A DNA stretch of 62,449 bases from Eubacteriales bacterium (lineage in GTDB: Bacteria > Bacillota > Clostridia > Oscillospirales > Oscillospiraceae). A program made the position numbers and the translations under genes. Within the stretch, counting starts at the first letter, position 1. Each line of letters starts with the position of its first letter. Location of the stretch: NCBI GenBank assembly GCA_030539285.1, contig JAUNSH010000010.1, positions 1 through 62,449 of the forward strand. Direction: 5' to 3'. The notes under the pieces were generated by a model that did no database searches, was not told where the DNA came from, and saw only the letters and a list, made by a program, of their open reading frames with translations. Below are positions 60,140 to 62,449 of this stretch, piece by piece.

Positions 60140-61729
60140 ATGAAAAAAGCACTTTCCCTCATTCTGGTTCTGTGCCTTGCGGTTTTTGCGCTGGCAGGCT
60201 GCGGCAGCAGCAACACCCCGGCAGCGACGCAGGCTCCCGGCAGCGCTGCACAGAGTGAAACGCCTGCCGCCAAGAAGGTCATGACCATTGGTGACACCAC
60301 CTTCAACTCCGAAAACTGGGAGGAAACCGTTGACCCCCACACCACCTACAACGGCTGGGCCTGCATCCGTTACGGTGTTGGTGAGACGCTGGTTCACTAC
60401 ACCGACACCATGGAGCTGGAGCCGTGGCTGGCAAAGGAATGGAGCAACGACGGCGACTGCACCTGGACGATCACCTTGCAGGACAACGTCACCTTCCACA
60501 GCGGCCGGAAAATGGACGGCGAAGCGGTCAAGCAGTGCCTGGATCACCTGATTCAAGTCCACGACCGTGCTCCCAGTGATACCAAGATCGTAGATATCAA
60601 GGCGGACGGTCAGGTGCTGACCATCACCACCAGCGAGCCCAACCCTGCCCTCATGAACTACTTGGGCGACCCCTACGGCTGCATCATCGACGTGGATGCC
60701 AGCGACTTTGAAACCGGCATCGTTTCCGGCACCGGCCCCTATGTTGTGGTGGACATGGTCACCGACGACCACCTGACCCTGACCAAGAACGAAAACTACT
60801 GGGACGGCACTCCCAAGATCGACGAGCTGACCATTCGCACCCTGTCCAACGGCGATACCCTGTCCGCCGCTTTACAGGCAGGCAACATTGACGCCGCCTA
60901 CGGTATGGCATACGAGGCTTACCCCAACTTTGAAAACGGCGATTATCAGTTCTCCTCCATCCAGACCTCCCGGGCCTTCTTCGGCTCCATGAACATGACC
61001 AGCCCCATCATTCAGGACGGAGCCGTTCGGAAGGCCATCGCCATGGGCATCAACAAGGAGGGCTTTGTTGCCACTCTGCTGGATGGTCACGGCGTACCCG
61101 CCAACGGCGCGTTCCCCAATGGCTTCTCCACCTTCGGCGGGGAAAGGGTCACCACGGAAACCTACGATCCCGAGGGAGCCAAAGCGGTTCTGGAAGCTGC
61201 CGGCTGGGCGGACACCGACGGCGACGGCATCCGGGAGAAGGACGGCGTGAAGCTGACCATTCGCTGGCTGACCTATCCCAGCCGTCAGGAGCTGCCCCTG
61301 CTGGCGGAATCCGTACAGGCAAGCCTGAAGGAGATCGGCATGGATGTGGACATCAACTGTACCGCCAACCGCCGGGAGTTCCTTGCCGACATGACCAGTT
61401 GGGACATTTACGCCTCCGCTCTGGTCACTGCCCCCTCCGGCGATCCCCAGTATTTCTTCACCACCAGCTGCCTGCCCGGTATGAGCTACAATTTTGGCGC
61501 TTATGAAAACGAGGAAGTCAGCGCTTTGATCGAGGAGCTGTCCACCGAGTTCGACACCGCAAAGCGCGGCGAGCTGGCTGTCAAGCTCCAGCAGGCAATT
61601 CTGGATGACAACGCCTACGTTTTCTGCTCTTTCTTACAGATGAACATGATTTCCAAGACCAATGTGACGGGCTACACCGCTCACGCCTGTGACTACTATC
61701 AGGTCACTGCTGATTTGGATATCAACTAA
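60140..61729 (+). CDS. nickel/peptide-type ABC substrate-binding lipoprotein (NikA/DppA-like)
   Basis: About 529 aa; ATG 60140 is 9 bases from AAAGGA (60134 is closer). Signal peptide with lipobox FALAGC, a short linker, then a family 5 solute-binding protein (ITLQDNVTFHSGRKMDGEAVKQCLDHL, ENYWDGTPKIDELTIR, RKAIAMGINKEGFVATLLDGHG). It captures nickel, a metal-chelator complex, or a peptide for import; the ligand cannot be read from sequence. The paired methyltransferases suggest a small-molecule chelate. The TAA stop shares its last base with repeat copy 4. Confidence 0.9.
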   Translation: MKKALSLILVLCLAVFALAGCGSSNTPAATQAPGSAAQSETPAAKKVMTIGDTTFNSENWEETVDPHTTYNGWACIRYGVGETLVHYTDTMELEPWLAKEWSNDGDCTWTITLQDNVTFHSGRKMDGEAVKQCLDHLIQVHDRAPSDTKIVDIKADGQVLTITTSEPNPALMNYLGDPYGCIIDVDASDFETGIVSGTGPYVVVDMVTDDHLTLTKNENYWDGTPKIDELTIRTLSNGDTLSAALQAGNIDAAYGMAYEAYPNFENGDYQFSSIQTSRAFFGSMNMTSPIIQDGAVRKAIAMGINKEGFVATLLDGHGVPANGAFPNGFSTFGGERVTTETYDPEGAKAVLEAAGWADTDGDGIREKDGVKLTIRWLTYPSRQELPLLAESVQASLKEIGMDVDINCTANRREFLADMTSWDIYASALVTAPSGDPQYFFTTSCLPGMSYNFGAYENEEVSALIEELSTEFDTAKRGELAVKLQQAILDDNAYVFCSFLQMNMISKTNVTGYTAHACDYYQVTADLDIN

Positions 61730-61897
61730 TACTATTACCTGATAAAACCGTTTGGTTTTATCAGGTAGACACCGCCTTTGGCGTTGTCGTATTCATGATT
61801 TTCGAAATAGAAAATCATGGATACCCGTCTCATTATGATCTTCATATAGAAAACTTCAATTTGTTCCATATTAAAGTTTTCTATTGAATATCAGTAT
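61729..61897. repeat. 169-bp stem-loop repeat, copy 4
   Basis: Reverse-complement partner of the repeat at 23014-23182, the same length and nearly identical in sequence. It begins ATACTATTACCTGATAAAACC at the last base of the NikA-like stop codon and ends with the inverse of ATACTGATATTCAATAG. Its right end supplies the stop codon of the minus-strand fragment at 61891. Confidence 0.92.
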
Positions 61898-62172
61898 AAA
61901 ATGTGCCATCCCTCCACAGATTCGCCGGTGTTGGTCTTTTTGTAAAACCAAACCAGTCCCTGCTCTCGGTTCATCCAGGTATCCACGGTGGATTGTCCTG
62001 CCGAAACCGTCACATCATGGAATCCCGGCTCTGTGATCCAGTAATTGTCCTCGGTAGGCAGCTCCACAACGAGATACTTCCCAGGTTCCAGATTTTCTGT
62101 GCAGGAATAGCCGTTTTCACCGGTAGTGAAGTCTCCGATGGTGTTCCCGTCGGTGTCCTTCACTCGGAAAGT
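61891..62172 (-). pseudogene. fragment of a SpaA/Cna-B-type surface protein
   Basis: About 90 codons. FRVKDTDGNTIGDFTTGENG, CTENLEPGKYLVVELPTEDN and VTVSAGQSTVDTWMNREQG form one prealbumin-like (SpaA) domain with the usual pattern of collagen adhesins and pilins. There is no start (a TGA precedes TFRVKD) and the end runs into the repeat's TGA after HILY, so both flanks are lost. It may be related to the surface-protein anchor remnant at 15954-16064. Confidence 0.72.
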
Positions 62173-62294
62173 TCAGCCGCCAAGTTGATTGGCTTTGTTG
62201 CTGGTTTTACGGAACTCAATTCGCCCGTAAAGTTAGCCCATACAAATTGCAATAAACCAGACCAAATTGCGTCAAACTATACCAAACAGAAACC

Positions 62295-62323
62295 CCCCCG
62301 AAATCCAGAGATTTCGGGGGTTT
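62295..62323. terminator. intrinsic terminator between rpsI end and the surface-protein fragment
   Basis: CCCCCGAAATC-CAGA-GATTTCGGGGG with TTTCG on the plus strand and GGTTTCTGTTT on the minus. Mainly the rpsI terminator. Confidence 0.8.
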
Positions 62324-62352
62324 CGTATCTTTTGAGAAGTAAAAGCTCCAGT

Positions 62353-62400
<48 letters not shown>

Positions 62401-62449
62401 CTACACATATCTATGTGCTCAAACCCCTTGATATATCGGGCTTTTTTGA
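62401..62449. other. unassigned sequence joined to the rpsI end
   Basis: 49 bases unrelated to S9. One minus-strand frame is open to the window edge (KKARYIKGFEHIDMCSTA then TGA), but it is too short to identify. It may be the edge of an integrated element. Confidence 0.35.

Overview
The window looks like a chromosomal segment of a gut-type Firmicute of class Clostridia, most likely Oscillospiraceae/Ruminococcaceae. This is an inference from gene families: FeoB with its Cys-rich partner, a YclNOPQ-like siderophore transporter, an LCP protein, DUF5714 next to a radical SAM gene, a MoxR/VWA cassette, GC-rich codons with AGGAGG ribosome sites, and a GTAGGGGC-type palindromic repeat. The first 15 kb are visibly AT-richer and made of mobile or broken genes. 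The rest is GC-rich and mostly ordinary housekeeping and transport genes.

Layout. 1-210: 3' part of 5S rRNA, tRNA-Asn and a terminator. 500-7130: a defence-like island with a WYL regulator, an ADP-ribosylglycohydrolase fused to a type I methylase (in-frame TAG), a second methylase fused to a specificity subunit (one-base frameshift), and a tyrosine recombinase cut off by an IS21-type element (7117-8918) whose own istA has lost its catalytic core. 9239-10875 (minus strand): a retron-like system with promoter, structured msr-msd-like RNA, a 75-aa single-span membrane protein and a reverse transcriptase carrying both retron signature motifs. 10975-15450: a SLOG protein, an XRE regulator with flanking operator-like sites, an SOS-box promoter in front of a LexA-like stub, a coupled pair of unrecognised genes and a terminase fragment, i.e. 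phage or element debris.

15.6-23 kb is a decayed metabolic stretch: nitroreductase, radical SAM, ROK and mannitol-dehydrogenase-type genes are all broken, followed by an intact gluconate permease and an HPr-like/PfkB fusion kinase. 23.7-50.4 kb holds ordinary genes: Na/Pi transporter, TetR with an MMPL exporter and a GLUG-repeat surface protein, metY behind a candidate leader-peptide attenuator, a MoxR/VWA cassette, uridine phosphorylase, nicotinate phosphoribosyltransferase, feoAB, a PyrF-like protein without its catalytic Lys and Asp, redox genes and an LCP protein. 50.7-61.7 kb is devoted to metal uptake: a four-gene siderophore transporter, then two related methyltransferases and a five-gene nickel/peptide-type ABC transporter.

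Cross-connections. Four copies of a GTTAG-N6-CTAAC palindrome sit at feoA, feoB and (twice) the siderophore operon, suggesting one iron-dependent regulator. Both methyltransferase promoters share a CCCCCnGGGGG palindrome abutting the -35 box. Four stem-loop-rich repeats with ATACTRA-type ends are scattered at 23.0, 25.5, 33.6 and 61.7 kb; three of them touch stop codons. The window ends in the last 15 codons of rpsI (minus strand), joined to unrelated sequence.
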